Shown here: positions 1 through 7,885 of the stretch, piece after piece | Numbering within the stretch: the first letter of the stretch is position 1 | Layout of the letters: the number at the start of each line of letters is the position of its first letter | Assembly (NCBI GenBank): GCA_037721555.1 | Contig: JBBJOI010000016.1 | Coordinates: forward strand, 1-64,000 | From: Gaiellasilicea sp037721555 | Lineage (GTDB): Bacteria > Actinomycetota > Thermoleophilia > Gaiellales > Gaiellaceae | Direction: 5' to 3' | DNA length: 64,000 bases | Made by a program: the position numbers and the translations under genes | Notes under the pieces: generated by a model | What the model saw: the letters and a program-made list of their open reading frames with translations, nothing else | Told to the model about the DNA's origin: nothing | Database searches by the model: none

Positions 1-514
1 CCCGATCGAGCGACTCCACTCGCTCAGGAACAACCTTGTTGGGTCCTACACCTAGGTCGCGTGCGCCTGTCGCGCGCACGAGCTCGCGCTGGACGAGCCG
101 CCCCGCCCGCGCGCTCTCGCCGTAGACGTCGTCCGTCCAGCCGCGCCGCCGAGCGGGCACGAGCGTCGAGACGCCCTGGTGGGCTGGGTCGCTCGACCCG
201 TCTGCGTGGATGCGAATCGTGAGTGCGGCGCCGCGCGCATTGCAGAAGCGGGCTCGATCGCGGTTGCCGCCGCGGTAGTGCTCGCCCACCCGCGTCATTG
301 CGACGCGGAAGCCGCGTGCGAGGAGCGCCGACCGCGTCCGGCGGGCGATCGCGAGGGCGACCGGCGCCTCGCCTGGCGCGCCGCCACCATCCTTGAGCTT
401 CAGGCGAGACGCGCCTGGCCCGACCGGCTCGAGCTGCCGGCCTACGTTGGGTGCCGTCCCGTGCCCGGGGTCGAGACAGACGAGGGCTGTGGCGGCGAGC
501 AGCTCCGGGAGCAT
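1..514 (-). CDS. N-acetylmuramoyl-L-alanine amidase, partial (runs off left edge)
   Basis: Zinc amidase of the Amidase_3 family, which cuts the bond between N-acetylmuramic acid and the stem peptide of peptidoglycan. Translating back from an ATG at 514 gives LDPGHG near residue 15 (first zinc His), then TRVG and IRIHADG near residue 103 (second zinc His), in the order typical of the family. About 171 codons are visible; the C-terminus with the catalytic Glu lies outside the window. Only about a dozen hydrophobic residues precede LDPGHG, so the secretion signal is short or absent. An in-frame stop shortly upstream excludes a long N-terminal extension. It is divergent from the small gene at 573. 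Confidence 0.85.
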   Translation of the reverse strand, partial: MLPELLAATALVCLDPGHGTAPNVGRQLEPVGPGASRLKLKDGGGAPGEAPVALAIARRTRSALLARGFRVAMTRVGEHYRGGNRDRARFCNARGAALTIRIHADGSSDPAHQGVSTLVPARRRGWTDDVYGESARAGRLVQRELVRATGARDLGVGPNKVVPERVESLDR

Positions 515-572
515 CCCGACCAGGGTAATTCAGTCGTTCAAGTGATCGACCGCCGCGTCCGACATCCAGGGT

Positions 573-860
573 GTGAGTGCCTCGCAGCCGATCTCGCCGG
601 AGCTCGCCCTCGTCTCACCGGAGCTGCGTCTGCAGTGGACGCGCGCCCTGCCGGACGTCGACCCCGACGAGCTCTTCCGTGTCGCCCGCACTGTCCGCGT
701 CGCACGCCCGGCCGCTGCGACGCAGGCTGAGCCCCGGATGCCGTTCTTCCTTGCGGCCGCCATCTACACCGCGGCGGGTCTCGTCACCTCGCTCCTGCAA
801 GGAGCCCTGACCCTGGCAGTCGTGGCCGGCGTGGCGCTGATCCTCACCCTCGCGGGTTGA
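573..860 (+). CDS. Small hypothetical membrane protein
   Basis: 95-residue product starting at GTG. The N-terminal half is polar and acidic (PDVDPDELFRVARTVRV). The C-terminal 30 residues form one or two hydrophobic segments (FFLAAAIYTAAGLV, LAVVAGVALILTLAG). It ends exactly where the convergent secreted-protein gene ends. I do not recognise the family. It is kept because it fills the gap between two convincing genes and has a clear membrane-type end. Confidence 0.5.
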   Translation: MSASQPISPELALVSPELRLQWTRALPDVDPDELFRVARTVRVARPAAATQAEPRMPFFLAAAIYTAAGLVTSLLQGALTLAVVAGVALILTLAG

Positions 861-1283
861 TCAGAAGATGCGCCAGCGCTCGCGGCTGAGGAAGAAGCCG
901 TGCGCGGAGGCGTTCTTGCACGTCAGGCCCACCGCAGCGGAGGTGCACCTGAAGCCGCCCATCCTCCAGGTCGAGCCGTACCGAAGGATCCGGAGGCGGC
1001 CGGAGCTCCTGACTGTGTCGCCCGCACAGAGCACCCTGGCCCGCCCGGTGCGACCCATCGAGATCCCGTAGCCCCAGTCGAGGTCACAGGATCGGGGTCG
1101 CGACGGCAACGGGCGGAGGAGGCTGCCGATCTCGCACCGAAGGTAGCCGCCGGAGTCCGAGAACCAGCCGCACGCGATGTTCCGAGAAGGAGTCTCGAAG
1201 TAGTCGTTGGCGGCCGGGGCGGAGGGAGTCCCGACGCTCGCAGCGCAGGCGGCGACCACGAGGAACACGAACGAGCGTCGCAT
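861..1283 (-). CDS. Secreted DUF6636-like protein
   Basis: 140 residues with a signal peptide (FVFLVVAACAASVG followed by a small-residue cleavage region near residue 25). The mature part reads FETPSRNIACGWFSDSGG, then CDLDWGYGISMGRTGRA, GFRCTSAAVGLTC and GHGFFLSRERW. This pattern of paired cysteines and closing GHGFFLSR is typical of small exported actinobacterial proteins grouped as DUF6636. Function is unknown; the four to six cysteines suggest an extracytoplasmic disulfide-bonded fold. Confidence 0.72.
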   Translation of the reverse strand: MRRSFVFLVVAACAASVGTPSAPAANDYFETPSRNIACGWFSDSGGYLRCEIGSLLRPLPSRPRSCDLDWGYGISMGRTGRARVLCAGDTVRSSGRLRILRYGSTWRMGGFRCTSAAVGLTCKNASAHGFFLSRERWRIF

Positions 1284-1323
1284 CGGCCCACACGCTACTC
1301 TCGCGCAACTCGACGCGGAGGAT

Positions 1324-1492
1324 CTAGAGGCTTGGTGTGAAACTCACGCCCGCACGGCTGGTGTGCCAGACACGGCGCGGTTTCGCCGGCTCGGGCTTGC
1401 CCGTAGCACCAATACGCGCCGCGCCCGACCGGGCAAAACCGCTCCGTCTGGCCCATCCCCTTACGCACCTGAGTTCCACATCAAGCCTCTAG
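1324..1492. repeat. MITE-like element, copy 1 (169 bp, 20-bp terminal inverted repeats)
   Basis: The ends are CTAGAGGCTTGGTGTGAAAC and, on the other strand, CTAGAGGCTTGATGTGGAAC, an 18 of 20 match. The inside is itself partly self-complementary (GCCAGAC with GTCTGGC, GCGGTTT with AAAACCGC), so the whole unit can fold as a long hairpin. A second copy at 24526-24690 shares most of its sequence. No transposase is encoded. The terminal CTAG would fit a YTAR-type target duplication as used by IS5-group transposases, but that is inference. Confidence 0.8.
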
Positions 1493-2235
1493 TGGCCCTC
1501 GATCGCGCAGCGCTTGCGAAAGAGACGGCAGAGCTCTACGCCCTGCCCGCGGCCGAGTACACGGCGGCGCGGAAAGCGCGGGCCAAGGCGCTGCGGGCGA
1601 GCGACCCGGAGCTCGCCGCTGCCGTCGCGAAGGTGCAGAAGCCGAGCGCCGCCGGAGCTGCGGCCAACCGGCTCGCCCGCGAGCAGCCTTCCGAGGTGCG
1701 AGAGCTGATCGAGGCGGGCAAGCGCCTCCGGCAGGCACAGGAAGCGGCCGTCTCTGGCCAGGCGGCCGATCTGGGCGCAGCCGTGGTGGAGCACCGTGCG
1801 GCGCTCGAGCGTATCCAGCGGGAGGCGCGGCGACTGCGGCTCTCGGACGCCGTGCTCGAGCGGGCGGTGCGGACGGTGCGAGCTGCGTCCATCGATCCTG
1901 AGTTGCAACCGCTGCTCGAGCGGGGGCTCGTCGCAGACGAAGCCGAGCCGGCGGGCTTCGGCCTCGACCCGGCACTCGTGCTTCCGGGAAGCGCGCCCGC
2001 GCGGAAGGCGCGACCGTCCTCGAGCGGCGGCAAGAGCGCCGACCGAGAGCGACGCGCAGCGGCAAAGAAGCGCGTCCGCGCAGCAGAGGGAGCCGTCGCA
2101 CAGGCAAAGCGGGACGCGCGGGCGGCCGAGCAGGAGCTCGCGCGTGCGGAGGGGGCGGCGACGGCTGCGCGGCAGTCACTGGAGGCGACCGAGGCGGCCC
2201 TCCTCGAGGCCCTCGAAGAGGCCGAGCGGTTCTAG
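1492..2235 (+). CDS. Alanine/arginine-rich coiled-coil protein
   Basis: 247-residue protein from a GTG whose first base is the last base of the MITE-like repeat. The N-terminus (LYALPAAEYTAARKARAKAL) is the signature of an uncharacterised actinobacterial family that begins LYALPxxEFTAARDALAKxLR. The middle and C-terminal parts are long Ala/Arg/Glu heptads, clearly coiled coil. Earlier in-frame starts would translate through the repeat and were not used. No function is known. The promoter must lie inside or upstream of the repeat. Confidence 0.7.
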   Translation: MALDRAALAKETAELYALPAAEYTAARKARAKALRASDPELAAAVAKVQKPSAAGAAANRLAREQPSEVRELIEAGKRLRQAQEAAVSGQAADLGAAVVEHRAALERIQREARRLRLSDAVLERAVRTVRAASIDPELQPLLERGLVADEAEPAGFGLDPALVLPGSAPARKARPSSSGGKSADRERRAAAKKRVRAAEGAVAQAKRDARAAEQELARAEGAATAARQSLEATEAALLEALEEAERF

Positions 2236-2741
2236 CTGCCGACAGCAGCGACGACACAGACGCCGGGCGCCGGGTCGCTCGATGCGCAGATCCTTGACCG
2301 CAAAACCGTGCTCGGCGAGGAGGTGGGAAAGCCGGTCCACAGCAAGGCGCACGTCGCGCTCGGTGAACGGCTGGAAGAGCACGAAGGATCTCCCGGCGCC
2401 AGTGGCCCCGGATGACCACGAGCTCGCATGAGGGCTCGCCCCGCGGCAGGGCCGGGAAGTGGATCCCGAAGACCTTCTCGAAGGTCACTCCACCGAGGTC
2501 GTCTCGTGGACGCAGCCGTGACGATAGACGTTTTGCCCGCGACGATGTGCTCACGGTTTCGCGCTCGCGCCGCTTCGGTCATCTTCGCAGACCGGTCGAC
2601 GCCGACGATGCTGCCGGCGCCGAGCCGCTCGCAGACAAGCGAGATCGTGACGCCGTAGCCGCAGCCGAACTCCAGTCGGTCGTCGGGTTGGACGTGGAGG
2701 CACCCGACCGCCCACGCGAGGCGCTCAGACGCCTTGCTCAC
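2232..2741 (-). pseudogene. Class I SAM-dependent methyltransferase, frameshifted
   Basis: Three reading frames together give one methyltransferase. First, VSKASERLAWAVGCL to LEFGCGYGVTISLVCERLG (the glycine-rich SAM loop) and IVGVDRSAKM. Second, in another frame, DLGGVTFEKVFGIHFPAL. Third, FQPFTERDVRLAVDRLSHLL with VKDLRIERPG, and an end VCVVAAVGS back in the first frame. At least two single-base shifts are needed. The substrate is unknown. Either the gene is dead or the assembly has indels here; the protein order is otherwise colinear with intact family members. Confidence 0.7.
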
Positions 2742-2942
2742 GCGGCGCTCGCCTGAGCGCACGGGACGTCCACGCCTGGCCGAGCGTCGGCTTCGAACCC
2801 GAAGTCGATGCCGCCCGACCGCCCCTCGCCCTTGGCGCCTCAACGGTTCGGATGCGCAAGCGGGCTACAATGGCTGAAACCGATGCCTTCCTGACTCCCT
2901 GACCTTCTGGCCACCGAGCCAAGATGGGACAGGAGGAAACCA

Positions 2943-3233
2943 ATGTCGCTCCTCTATGACGTCTTCTCAGCTGCGCGCCAGCCGTTGCCTCCGGGCAAGA
3001 TCCGGATCCAGCTGACCAACTCAGCCCAAGGGGCGCACCTCTGCCAGACCCTCCGCGGCCACTGTGAGGTTGATCTGCACCCGGGCAGCGAAGGAACCGC
3101 CGTCGTCATCTCGGGCTCCCCGCCCGGCAACAGAGCAGTTCTCCGCCGACTGGACGCGTGGTTGCGCGAGTTCGGGGTCGAATCGATCTCGATCGAGCTG
3201 GACGGCCGCACGTACGAGATGAAGAAGACTTAG
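2943..3233 (+). CDS. Hypothetical protein, 96 residues
   Basis: Good ribosome-binding site (AGGAGG about 6-8 bases before the ATG). The product is soluble, with alternating polar and hydrophobic strands and a C-terminus that reads as a helix followed by two strands (RRLDAWLREFGVESISIELDG). No motif is recognised. Its last 128 bases overlap the poorly supported C-terminus of the opposite-strand gene at 3106-3603, which argues that that gene really ends earlier. Confidence 0.65.
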   Translation: MSLLYDVFSAARQPLPPGKIRIQLTNSAQGAHLCQTLRGHCEVDLHPGSEGTAVVISGSPPGNRAVLRRLDAWLREFGVESISIELDGRTYEMKKT

Positions 3234-3603
3234 CGGCTCCAGGGTTGCGCGTTTGCGCTTGTGCCGTGCTCAACTCGGCGCAGGCGAGTCGGCGCAGGCG
3301 GGGCCGGAACCCGTCCGACCCCGCAGCACTTGATCTGCCGTCGCGCGAGCAGCCGATCCCACGGCTGACCATGTACCCCACGATGACAGCGGTGATCAGG
3401 ATCCAGGCCCGCCAGGCACCAAAAGCGTCGGAAGATGCCGCAGTGATCGCAATGCCCGCGATCGCCAAGACCGCCCCAATGAACTCGCTCGTGAGGAAGA
3501 ACGGCTTCGTCTCGATTGGGTACTGCCGACGAGCCCGCGTCGCCCAGGGCGGAGGGCCGAAGCCGTGACCGTACGGCTGCTCATACCCGTACTGCTGCTG
3601 CAT
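3106..3603 (-). CDS. Small two-helix membrane protein, C-terminus doubtful
   Basis: The first 85 or so residues are convincing. A Tyr/Gly/Pro-rich head (MQQQYGYEQPYGHGFGPPPW) is followed by ETKPFFLTSEFIGAVLAIAGI and a second hydrophobic stretch ending VGYMVSRGI. That layout is common in actinobacterial membrane proteins of unknown function. After SRGI the frame becomes Arg/Ser-rich and runs through the opposite gene at 2943-3233, unlike any natural end. A frameshift near 3345 is likely; the true gene probably ends around 3240-3330. Confidence 0.55.
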   Translation of the reverse strand: MQQQYGYEQPYGHGFGPPPWATRARRQYPIETKPFFLTSEFIGAVLAIAGIAITAASSDAFGAWRAWILITAVIVGYMVSRGIGCSRDGRSSAAGSDGFRPRLRRLACAELSTAQAQTRNPGAAKSSSSRTCGRPARSRSIRPRTRATTRPVGGELLCCRAGSPR

Positions 3604-3612
3604 CGGTGGCTG

Positions 3613-4197
3613 CTAGCCGGAGAGCCAGCCGTCGCGGTATCGCGTCGGCTCGGGCTCCGGAAAACGAGCGTAGGCCCGTTCCTCGTCGGTCGTCTCCTCC
3701 TCGACGCCCCCGCCGTGCCGAAGCGCAGCCTCGTCCACCGTGTAGGCACCCCAGTCGTCGCGCCACTCCAGAGTGCCGTCGGAGGCGCGCGTCGTTTGAT
3801 GCTCTCGCGCGCCAACGGCGAGGACGACGCACGCGCCCTCTCCCGCCCCGACGATCACGTGCTTTGACCCGGCCGGACAGTGCACGAAGTCCCAGGGACG
3901 TAACGGCCGCTCCTCACCCTCGATGATCAGGAGCGCCTCGCCGGAGAGCACGAGGAAGTCTTCCTGGTCGGTTTCCCAGTGGTACATCGCCATCGGCTCA
4001 CCCGGCCCGAGCACCCGGAGCCCGATCCCGATCTGCGGGAAGTCCGTCTCGCCCTCGAACGACAAACCCGCTCCGCGCTCCTCGACGCGGCGCCAGCGGG
4101 CCTCACGAGCGTTCAGGACGAACCATCCTCCCCCGGCGGCCACGAGGCCTGCGTCGGTCTCTCTGAGTGGGGCCTCGGGAACCAATCGCCGGATCAT
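3613..4197 (-). CDS. Cupin-domain protein
   Basis: 194 residues from the ATG at 4197 (MIRRLVPEAPLRETDAGLV). The cupin barrel is plain: MAMYHWETDQEDFLVLSGEA is motif 1 with His, Glu and Asp where the metal ligands sit, and LRPWDFVHCPAGSKHVIVG is motif 2 with the closing His. The C-terminus is acidic and ends in PTRYRDGWLSG. Such single-domain cupins bind a metal and a small ligand; the substrate cannot be read from sequence. The frame continues upstream but the extension is Arg/Pro/Ser junk, so the internal start is preferred. Confidence 0.75.
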   Translation of the reverse strand: MIRRLVPEAPLRETDAGLVAAGGGWFVLNAREARWRRVEERGAGLSFEGETDFPQIGIGLRVLGPGEPMAMYHWETDQEDFLVLSGEALLIIEGEERPLRPWDFVHCPAGSKHVIVGAGEGACVVLAVGAREHQTTRASDGTLEWRDDWGAYTVDEAALRHGGGVEEETTDEERAYARFPEPEPTRYRDGWLSG

Positions 4198-4923
4198 AGA
4201 AAAGCACCCGCGAGAAGAGAACGCGGCCAGCGTCCTATGTCGCGCGCGGCGTGTACAGGTGGAACGGGGATGGAGTGCTGCGCGGGCCGCCGCGCGCACC
4301 CTTCCCTTGGGTACTTCGCGGCTGGGTGCGTGTCGGTTCGATCTGGGCGCGCCCGGGGAACCGGGGCTCGTTCCCGAGCGATCAAGACACGAGCATCCTT
4401 GGGGATGAGGCACTCGGCGGCTTTGGTCGTTTTTGGGCGCGCCCAGGGTGACTAACCCCCGTTGAATAAGTTCCGATGCAGGCCACAGTCACCTAAGGTG
4501 AGGCAAGGTGACGCTTTACCGCTGTATTGCTATTCGACTCTCCCCCGGAGTACTCTCGCCTCGGGCAGGGCGCGGACGCCTTGGGGGACCCTCTCCGAAG
4601 GCCGAGAGCGTAGGGCGTGCGCGCCCCGCCCACTTGCACTGCTTGAACTGGGCGCGCCCGGGGAGTCCTGCGGCCACCTCCCCAACACGCCCCTGGGCCA
4701 CAAGCGTCACTTGGGGAAGCAACGCTAGGGCCAGCATGGTCGCGGGTCGCGCCCACCTGTCGGTTCGAGCCATCTTGCGGTCGTCCTCCGCTCGACCTCC
4801 CCTCGCACGCGCCGCTGCGCGCCAGTGAGAGCGGTCTTGAGCGGTCTTGAGCCGAAAGTAGAAGACGCCGCCTGCGGTCGGGAAGTACCCGCAGACCGCA
4901 TGGTTGATGGAAAACGTCCTGAC
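4198..4923. other. Intergenic region with three GGGCGCGCCC palindromes
   Basis: No convincing gene on either strand. The 10-bp palindrome GGGCGCGCCC occurs at 4345-4354, 4435-4444 and 4650-4659, each preceded by T or CT and followed by a G- or A-rich run. GTCACCT (4488-4494) and AGGTGAC (4506-4512) form a short inverted repeat. A 10-bp tandem duplication (GAGCGGTCTT twice) lies near 4831-4850. It may hold the control region of the minus-strand cupin, but no promoter stands out. Confidence 0.45.
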
Positions 4924-5015
4924 GGAGCGGCGCAGGAGTCGAACCTACCCAGCCGTGGGTTACACGACCTCACCGGTTTTGAAGACCGGCTGGGCCACCG
5001 GGCCCATGCCGCTCC
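4924..5015 (-). tRNA. selC: tRNA-Sec (anticodon TCA)
   Basis: 92-nt minus-strand tRNA. The acceptor stem is 8 bp (GGAGCGGC with GCCGCTCC) and the T arm has a 5-bp stem around TTCGACT, giving the 8+5 geometry of bacterial selenocysteine tRNA. The D stem is 6 bp (GGGCCC with GGGCCC type pairing). The anticodon arm is CCGGT-CTTCAAA-ACCGG with anticodon TCA. The variable arm is long, as in serine-type tRNAs. It serves the UGA codon of the AhpD-like gene at 6235 and is loaded through SelA (9969-11264). No CCA is encoded. Confidence 0.93.
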
Positions 5016-5052
5016 GCGTCGAGCGTAGCGGCATGGGCGCCGAGCTGGTGGA

Positions 5053-6114
5053 TCAGCCCGGGATGACGCGCACCTGCACGAGGCGACGCGTCGACACACC
5101 TGCGAGGAGGTTGTCGCCGGTCTTGCGCGCGCGCAGGAAGAAGACGACCGACGAGCCGCTCTGGAGCGGCAACCGAGCGGTTGGGCGAACGACGATGGAC
5201 GCAACGCCGCTCGCGTCGGTGGGCGTCTCGGGCGCGCTCGAGACGCGGCCGAAGGGCACCGCCGAGGCGAGCACGAGCGCCCCCTGAATGAGACGACCGC
5301 GCGTGTCGCTGACGCGCACGCGGAGGGTCACCGGATCGGTCCGGTTGCGGAACGCGCTCGGTGAGGACGAGAACGCGGTGATCACGAGCCGTTCCGGCAG
5401 CGAGACGCTCGTGACCGGGACGGCCGGGCCGGCACCGCCACCGGCCGCGGGACGCACGACGGCGGTCTGGGCCGACGTCCCTGTCCCGGAGCCGCGCGGA
5501 TTCGTCGCCCGCACCTGCAACCGGATCGTCCGTCCGAGATCGTCGGAACGCACACCGTAGGTGCGGCCGCGCGCGTTCGTGTCGCCGCAGTTCGCACCGG
5601 CCCCGTCGCACTGGAGCCAGATGTAGGCGAAGCTCGAGGGCGCGCCGGTGAACGTGCCCTCGGTGGCCGTCAGCGTGGCGCCCACGACGGGCGACCCGGA
5701 GATGGTCGGCGGCTGCGTGTTCCCAGGCACGACGTCGTCCGCGATCACCGGGCTCGGCTTCGTGTTCGCCTGGCCGGAGCCGTCGGCGTTGCGAGCCGTG
5801 ACGATCGCTCGCAGGGTGCGACCGACATCGCCTGGAGTGAGGCGGTAGTTGCGCCTGGTCTCGCCTTGGATGGTGCCGCAGGCGTTGCCATTGCCGTCGC
5901 AGCGCTGCCAGCGGTAGTTGTACGAGGTCGGGTTGTTCGACCACGAGCCGTTCGAGGTCGTGATCGTGGAGCCACGACGGAAGTTGCCGTCGAGATTCGG
6001 CTGGGCGGTCTCAGCCGGAGGCGCCGCAAGCGCGGTCGCAGCAGCAACGAGACCCGCCAGCGTTGCGGCGAGCAACGCCAAGATCGCGATGCGCCGGTGT
6101 GAATGCTTGGTCAT
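5053..6114 (-). CDS. Secreted protein with two Ig-like repeats
   Basis: 353 residues from the ATG at 6114, preceded by an AGAGGAG ribosome-binding site. The signal peptide is clear (IAILALLAATLAGLVAAAT, cleavage after ALA). Two repeats of about 90 residues follow, each running from Pro-rich start through a strand with G-x-W or F, W-x-x-C-D and C-G, to a GRTxRxxVxARNxxG end. WQRCDGNGNACG in the first matches WLQCDGAGANCG in the second. The C-terminal third is a separate beta-rich domain. Such repeats are frequent in Thermoleophilia surface proteins. Role unknown, probably cell-surface or exported. Confidence 0.75.
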   Translation of the reverse strand: MTKHSHRRIAILALLAATLAGLVAAATALAAPPAETAQPNLDGNFRRGSTITTSNGSWSNNPTSYNYRWQRCDGNGNACGTIQGETRRNYRLTPGDVGRTLRAIVTARNADGSGQANTKPSPVIADDVVPGNTQPPTISGSPVVGATLTATEGTFTGAPSSFAYIWLQCDGAGANCGDTNARGRTYGVRSDDLGRTIRLQVRATNPRGSGTGTSAQTAVVRPAAGGGAGPAVPVTSVSLPERLVITAFSSSPSAFRNRTDPVTLRVRVSDTRGRLIQGALVLASAVPFGRVSSAPETPTDASGVASIVVRPTARLPLQSGSSVVFFLRARKTGDNLLAGVSTRRLVQVRVIPG

Positions 6115-6234
6115 GTGCTCTCCTCTGGTGAACGAGCGGATAGCGTGTAGCTGTTTAGACGAGCGCGAATGACTCATTGGCGGTCGCCTAACACAACCCT
6201 TGCGCGACGTTGACGGATCCCGCACACTCGCCCC

Positions 6235-6801
6235 GTGCCTCACCTACGGCTAGTCGATGTCCACGAGGCGACCGGAGCGCTGAAGGCGGAATACGACGCG
6301 GCGATCGCCCGGGCAGGGAAGGTCTTCAACATCGTCAGGGCGATGAGCCTGCGTCCGAGCGTGCTCAAGCGCTCGCTGGAGCTCTACCGCGCGATCATGT
6401 TCGGCCCGTCCGGCCTCACCCGGCAGGAACGCGAGCTGCTCGCCGTCGTCGTGTCGCGCGCCAACGAGTGCCACTACTGAACACGGGCACATGCAGACGA
6501 CCTCCGTGCAGAGGGCGCCGACCACGAGCTCGCAAGCTGCGCTGAGCACGACTACCGCAAGGCCGAGCTCGAGCAGCCCGTGCGGGCCCTCTGCAACTTC
6601 GCGGTCGCGCTCACGGCAAGGCCGGCGGCGGTCGGGCCGGCGGACGTTGCCGCGTTGCGCGCTGAGGGTTGGGACGACCGCGCGATTCACGACGCGATCC
6701 AGGTGATCGCCTACTTCAACTACATCAACCGCGTGGCCGAGGCGGTCGGCATCGACCCCGAGCCAGATTGGCCCGAGCCAGACGGGCCGGAGAGACCATG
6801 A
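6235..6801 (+). CDS. AhpD-like selenoprotein with CxxU redox motif (UGA recoded)
   Basis: Peroxidase-related alkylhydroperoxidase of the AhpD fold. From GTG at 6235 the frame reads to ANECHY and a TGA at 6478-6480, then continues in the same frame without interruption as TRAHADDLRAEGADHELA through VIAYFNYINRVAEAVGI to a stop at 6799-6801. Relatives carry SRANxCHYCxxHH at this place, so the TGA replaces the second redox Cys: C-H-Y-U. Both halves match the family in order and length (188 codons). tRNA-Sec, selB and selA lie within 5 kb, so recoding is well supported. The likely job is thiol- or selenol-based reduction of peroxides in the cytoplasm. Confidence 0.88.
6478..6511 (+). promoter_or_regulatory. 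Candidate bacterial SECIS element
   Basis: Just after the UGA, CACGG (6482-6486) can pair with CCGTG (6504-6508), leaving a loop of about 17 nt. An alternative stem uses TGCA 6492-6495 with TGCA 6507-6510. Bacterial SECIS hairpins lie directly downstream of the UGA inside the coding region, so the position is right. The fold was judged by eye only. Confidence 0.4.
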
Positions 6802-6952
6802 GCGCCTTCACGATCTGCGGGCCGATCACCGGAACTCGAAGGGACGTTTGCCCGACTCGATCGGGCACCCGCTGCGCACGATCCAACACGCTCGGGTCAG
6901 GCTTGAGCCTCCCGGCAACCCGGACGAGCGGCCGCGAGCCGATGGGTTGGGC

Positions 6953-7885
6953 GTGAAGGCGGCGGTCACGGTCGCCTGCGTCCAGGTCGAGCCGGCGATT
7001 CTCGACCGCGCAGGAACGATCGACCGGGTCGAAGAGCGAACGGCCGAGGCGGCGGGGGAAGGCGCCGGGCTCGTCGTCTTCCCCGAGACCTTCGTGCCGG
7101 CCTATCCGTCCTCGGTGTGGGCGAAGGCGTTCGCAGGGTGGGCCGACCCCCGCGCGAAGAAGGCCTTCGCGCTCCTCCACCGCGAGTCGCTCGCCGTCCC
7201 CGGGCCGGACGCCGACCGCCTCGGAACGATTGCTCGCACCAACGGCGTGATGCTCGTGATCGGCGTCAACGAGCTGGATCCCGAGCGGCCCGGCACGCTC
7301 TACAACTCGCTTCTCTACTACGGTGCGGACGGCGAGCTCGCGCTCCACCATCGCAAGCTCGTGCCGACGAACCATGAGCGGCTGGTGTGGGGCCAGGGCG
7401 ACGGGCGTGGGCTGCGGGCGGTGGAGACCCCGCTCGGGCGCGTCGGCGGTCTCATCTGCTGGGAGAACTACATGCCGCTGGCGCGCTTTTCGCTCTACGA
7501 GTCGGGCGTGGAGATCTACATCGCCTCAACCGCCGACGACAGCGATGCGTGGCAGGCGACGCTCGTGCACATCGCGCGCGAGTCGCGCGCCTTCGTTGTC
7601 GCGCCGTGTCACTTCCAGCGCGCTTCGTCGTACCCGGAGGACTTCCCGCTACGCGACGAGCTCGAGGGCAGCGACATCATCGGTCGGGGCGGCAGCGCCA
7701 TTCTCGGCCCGGACGGCGCCTACCTGGCAGGCCCGCTGTACGACCGAGAGAGGATCCTCTACGCGAAGCTCGATCCGACCCGTCTCGCTGAGGAACGTCA
7801 GCGTTTCGACCCGGCGGGGCACTATCACCGGCCGGACGTCTTCAGCCTGTCGGTCAGCCCGCAGCTGTCGCGGCGCGCACTGTGA
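6953..7885 (+). CDS. Carbon-nitrogen hydrolase (nitrilase family)
   Basis: 310 residues from the GTG at 6953. The catalytic triad of the nitrilase superfamily is visible: Glu in VVFPETFVPAYP (about residue 45), Lys in LHHRKLVPTNHE (about 132), and Cys in GGLICWENYMPLAR (about 166). The PETFVPAYP and CWENYMPL wording is closest to true nitrilases and cyanide or arylacetonitrile hydrolases. The later WQATLVHIARESRAFVVAPCH segment also fits. Substrate not determined. It follows the selenoprotein gene on the same strand after about 150 bp. Its last 32 bases overlap the convergent DUF192 gene. Confidence 0.85.
   Translation: MKAAVTVACVQVEPAILDRAGTIDRVEERTAEAAGEGAGLVVFPETFVPAYPSSVWAKAFAGWADPRAKKAFALLHRESLAVPGPDADRLGTIARTNGVMLVIGVNELDPERPGTLYNSLLYYGADGELALHHRKLVPTNHERLVWGQGDGRGLRAVETPLGRVGGLICWENYMPLARFSLYESGVEIYIASTADDSDAWQATLVHIARESRAFVVAPCHFQRASSYPEDFPLRDELEGSDIIGRGGSAILGPDGAYLAGPLYDRERILYAKLDPTRLAEERQRFDPAGHYHRPDVFSLSVSPQLSRRAL

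Noticed and set aside
179..730. 183-residue plus-strand frame over the amidase
   Set aside because: Cys/Arg-rich shadow of the minus-strand amidase, whose zinc motifs are in order.
4462..4828. Small open frames in the palindrome region
   Set aside because: Arg/Pro/Gly-rich composition in all frames, no start signals and no motif.
6798..6956. Short frame beginning MSAFTICGPITG between the selenoprotein and the nitrilase
   Set aside because: Becomes Arg/Ser-rich noise after a dozen residues and overlaps the nitrilase start.
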